DNA of 64,000 bases from Cyclospora cayetanensis (taxonomy: Eukaryota; Apicomplexa; Conoidasida; Eucoccidiorida; Eimeriidae). A program made the position numbers and the translations under genes. The notes below the pieces were generated by a model that saw nothing but the letters and a program-made list of their open reading frames with translations, had not been told where the DNA came from and searched no databases. The stretch is from NCBI RefSeq assembly GCF_002999335.1, contig NW_020312746.1:58501-122500 (forward strand). Direction: 5' to 3'. Of this stretch, positions 60,827 through 64,000 are shown piece by piece (position 1 is the first letter of the stretch; each line of letters opens with the position of its first letter).

Positions 60827-62315
60827 CTACGCGAGGAAGAGCAGCATGTCGCCTGGGTGCACTTCCACCGTGAACAGGCGGCCTCCATAGGGGCAAGCCT
60901 TCATTACCGACAGGCGCGTGTGGCTCTTTGTAGGAACAAATTTAGAGGCCCCCAAAGATCTCTCGCAGCAGGGGCAGCTCAACTGAGCAAACGGAACGCT
61001 GCTATTGAGGGTGCTTGAGGCCTGCCTCGCCGCTGCCGCCTTTGCCGCTGTCGCTGCTGCCGTCTCCCCTGCGCTAGTTGAAGGGTGGTACGTAGAGGGA
61101 GAGCGACGTTCGCTGCCCCTAGAGCGCCCCCCTAAAGGCGAGAGGACGGCTTTTCTAGCAGTGAGACTAGTAGAGCGAAGCCGGGAGTTCTGACAAAGCT
61201 CCTCCAAGCTCGCCTCTACGCTCGCGAGGGCATCGAGACCCCACAGAGAGACGATTGGTATCTCCGGAGGTTCAGCGGCCTCGAAGCCTCTTTTTGAGAG
61301 CTTTTTCTCAGAGTGGCACTCCTCCGAGCGAACAAAAAGGCAGCAGGGGTCTTGGGGCCCCTCGTGCCAAAAGACGAGGTCCCCTGCTGCGATAACTTGC
61401 GCAAATACACCCTCCTGAGCGAAACAAGTACAATAAACACCCCACAGCAAAGAGCCTTGAGCCACTCACACCAGCTCCCCCTCTCTCCCCCTTCCGCCCC
61501 CCCCCCCGCTGCCTCCGCCGCTGGCGTAGGCGAGACAGCAGACAGCACCTGTCCCCGAGAAATCAACGCACTCTTCCCTTCTGCTTGATTAAAGCTGCCC
61601 AATCGCTGCTCTCTAACGGCTCTGAGGCCCCTGCAGGCTGCATAAATCCAGCGGGAGGGGAGCAGCAGGCTGCCGCAGGCACAGCATCGCGAAATGCCAG
61701 CAGCGGAGGCGACTGCTGCGTTTCAGAAGGCAACGCCTCCTGCTCCTCTGTGGCAGACGTTAATTCTACAGCCGCTGGGGGAAACAAGAAGGCCGCAAGG
61801 CCCGCATAAGGGCCCCGCAAACCCAGAAGGGCCACCCTGGCGCTCCGGGGGGCCCCCCCAGGGGGGCCCCCAAGGCGGTAGATGGGGGCTACGGCAAACA
61901 TGTGGCACGTTGCAAAGTGCGTCGTTACTTCCCAAGGATGGCTGCGCACAAGTCACAAGCCGAGATTCTGGATGATTCGAATAGGCAGGATCGGCAGCAA
62001 AGATTTCTCATGCGTCTCTTCTTTGCCTTCGCGAGGGCGGGAAGAAAGGCGCACAGCGCACTGCACTCAGCCCTTGATACTTACAGGGGATGCAGTGGAG
62101 CGGCATTCCAGTCCTCCAAGTCGCAACAAAGAAGATCTGTGGGAAGGGCCCCCGTCCCGCGCGAGTCTTGCCGCACCCAGGGCCCCCTCGTCTGCTGCAA
62201 CAGCAACAGCTGCTGCTGGTGCAGCTGCGTGGTGTATGCGATGCCTCCGGGGGCCTCATAAAGCCCAAACACGCCGATCACAAAGCCTCCCATACAGACG
62301 TTCCACAGCTTGAAC
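60827..62315 (-). CDS. Unrecognised multi-exon protein (3' part)
   Basis: Three exons join in frame: 62315-62085, 61941-61572, 61414-60827. The first has a hydrophobic start (NVCMGGFVIGVFGLYEAPGG), the second an Ala/Pro-rich segment that begins HPWEVTTHFATCHMFAVAP, and the third begins EGVFAQVIAAGDLVFW and contains SCPCCERS and a C-terminal VHPGDMLLFLA. I recognise no family. The exon beginning at 62315 starts in mid-codon, so at least one more exon lies upstream, perhaps within 62.6-64.0 kb. The paired Cys (CPCC) might bind metal. Confidence rests on matching splice phases and frame length only. Confidence 0.5.
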
Positions 62316-64000
62316 CTGCATACAAATATAAATAGAGTATATACATATACACATGCGCACGTACACACAGAAAAGCACATATATATATACAGAGAGAGAG
62401 AGAGAAACATATATAGACGTATATACAGACATACAGACATACGTATGTATGTATCTATGTAGACACATAAACACACACACATACAGACATATATATACAT
62501 ATACATATGTATATACATATATATATATATCTATACATCTTATATATGTATATACATGTATATTTACGTATATACATGTGTATAAATATATCCATACACA
62601 CAAACACCAGACCGTGTGTAGTTCATCTACGAATTAAAACAATTTGGCGCGTAATTGGCCACAGCCCCTCGCCTAAAGGCAGAGGCCCCCTTTTTCGCGT
62701 GGAGGGTTTGAGATCTTCTACCCAGTTGGTGTTTTTCGAGGATCGAAGAAAAGACAGTCCTCCATTGGTAAGCCGACAGAGATGCAGCGCAGCAAGCGCC
62801 AGGGGGGCCTCCCGCAGGGGCTTCTCGAGGCGTTAAGGAGGGGCCCCCCCCCGAGGCGATCAATGAGCTGGCTCTGCAGACACGCACATCAGTGTGACCC
62901 TTCTCCAGCCTTCAAGAAGCCCGAACGCGTAAAGGCTGCGTCCACAGTCTAACGTTTCGGAGGTTCACGGGAAAAGGGGTAATTGGTAGCGGCGGAAGAG
63001 AAAACGGGAGAGAGGGAGGGGTTACAGGAGGCCTCTACTGATGGTTCGAGCGCTACCGTTTGCGCATGCGTCCTGAGATCGTGCGGGCTGTCCGAGACGT
63101 ATACGGGGCCCCCACTCAAGACTCTCGCCGCCGCCTGTAGCCTTGAGTGCCATCGCGTGAGCGACAGCATATCCCAGTCTGCGCCACAGGCACATTACTC
63201 CGCACAAGAGGAACGAAAAGCGGTTGTTACAGCTAAGCTCCTTCGGTGTGGTTTTTCGCAAGTCAGGAAGCAGCTGGCCCCTCCACTGCAACGTCCCTAA
63301 GAACAGCACTGAGCCCTTCCCGAGATCGAGACGAGCAGAAATATATTATTTCGTGTGCTTTCTCGAAGCCTCACCACACCGCATGAAGGGGCCCACCCAA
63401 AGGGCCGTAGCCGCATTCCCGTAAATGTGTGAACAAATCGAATGGGCAGTCTCCTCGCTCTGCAGATACAAATATAAGTAAATAGATATATATATATATA
63501 TGTAAATGCATTTATATTTATATACGTAGTTGCAGGGAAAGCCGCATGCGAAGGTTGGTAGAGCGGCAGAGAGCAGCACTTTTGCAGGGCCACCACCAAC
63601 AGTCAGTACACCCCACGCGCATTCATGCCCCCCTCCCTGGTCTCTCTGCGTCAACACAGCATTCGCTGCAGGAGACGTTCGTACATGGAGAGCCTTGTGG
63701 TCATCAGAAGTTCGCGTGCAGAGGATGTGCTTGTTCTGCCACATGCAAGGCCCCCAACACCCCATACACGTCAGCAGCGCAGCCTGGGAACCCCAGGCAT
63801 CCACAGACACGGCAAACACGTTTTTATTTCCTGCTCTTGCTGCTGCTGCGGCTCGTGGGATGTTTGCTGCTCCTGCCTGGCCTCCTGCAGCCAACGCTAC
63901 TGACGCCTTTTCGCAGCAGCAGCAGGTGCTGCAGCAGCACGCTCGAGGAGGTTTCGGGGGGGCCCCCAAATACAGGCGGTGTAACTGCATCGGTAGTAGC
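62316..64000. other. Unresolved end of window with TA/CA-rich repeats
   Basis: Degenerate ACATATACAT and ATATAT arrays fill about 62,335-62,605, and a shorter TATATA array lies at about 63,475-63,530, as in introns elsewhere. Minus-strand frames at 63,022-63,309 and 63,346-63,990 may hold 5' exons of the unrecognised gene, but none could be joined with confidence. Confidence 0.4.

Overview
The window is nuclear DNA of an apicomplexan coccidian, most probably an Eimeria species. Three things point there: many short introns, long in-frame CAG runs read as poly-Gln, poly-Ala or poly-Ser inside coding exons, and degenerate microsatellites confined to introns and spacers. I cannot name the species. 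All gene models below were spliced by hand from the sequence. Where I call a model complete, every GT-AG (or GC-AG) junction keeps the reading frame across the whole gene and restores a recognisable family signature.

Layout. 1-1725: decayed Ty3/gypsy retroelement with remnants of RNase H, integrase and a chromodomain. 3705-12801 (+): SMARCAL1/ZRANB3-type SNF2 annealing helicase, 14 exons. 12882-12923: perfect 42-bp palindrome. 13204-13680 (-): weak hypothetical. 13.7-17.4 kb: no supported gene. 17443-22977 (-): FtsJ/cap-methyltransferase-like protein with a long Gln-rich tail. 23.0-25.9 kb: no supported gene. 25946-33325 (-): transportin, 12 exons. About 33650-37587 (+): PTC7-type PP2C phosphatase. 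37997-39033 (-): small two-helix membrane protein, perhaps COX20-like. 39292-41106 (+): nucleotidyltransferase of the TUT/non-canonical poly(A) polymerase family. 42294-43478 (+): secreted protein of unknown family. 44251-48131 (-): Obg-type GTPase, 9 exons. 48611-56430 (+): PLP class V (cysteine desulfurase-like) enzyme fused to a TtcA-like tRNA thiolase, 10 exons. 56440-60190 (-): polypeptide GalNAc-transferase homologue with a ricin-type lectin domain, 9 exons. 60827 to about 62315 or beyond (-): unrecognised gene.

The most striking object is the fusion at 48.6-56.4 kb. It puts a sulfur-mobilising PLP domain and a PP-loop tRNA 2-thiolation domain on one polypeptide of about 1,814 residues, and one uninterrupted exon of 2.2 kb links the two halves. 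It is divergent from the Obg ribosome-assembly GTPase (480 bp between starts) and convergent with the GalNAc-transferase (9 bp between stop codons). Three other genes keep a family fold but have altered key motifs: Obg (all readable G boxes atypical), the GalNAc-transferase (no DxH) and the cap methyltransferase (catalytic Lys replaced by Ala). The genes do not form an operon. They are independent eukaryotic genes, several of them in tightly packed divergent or convergent pairs.
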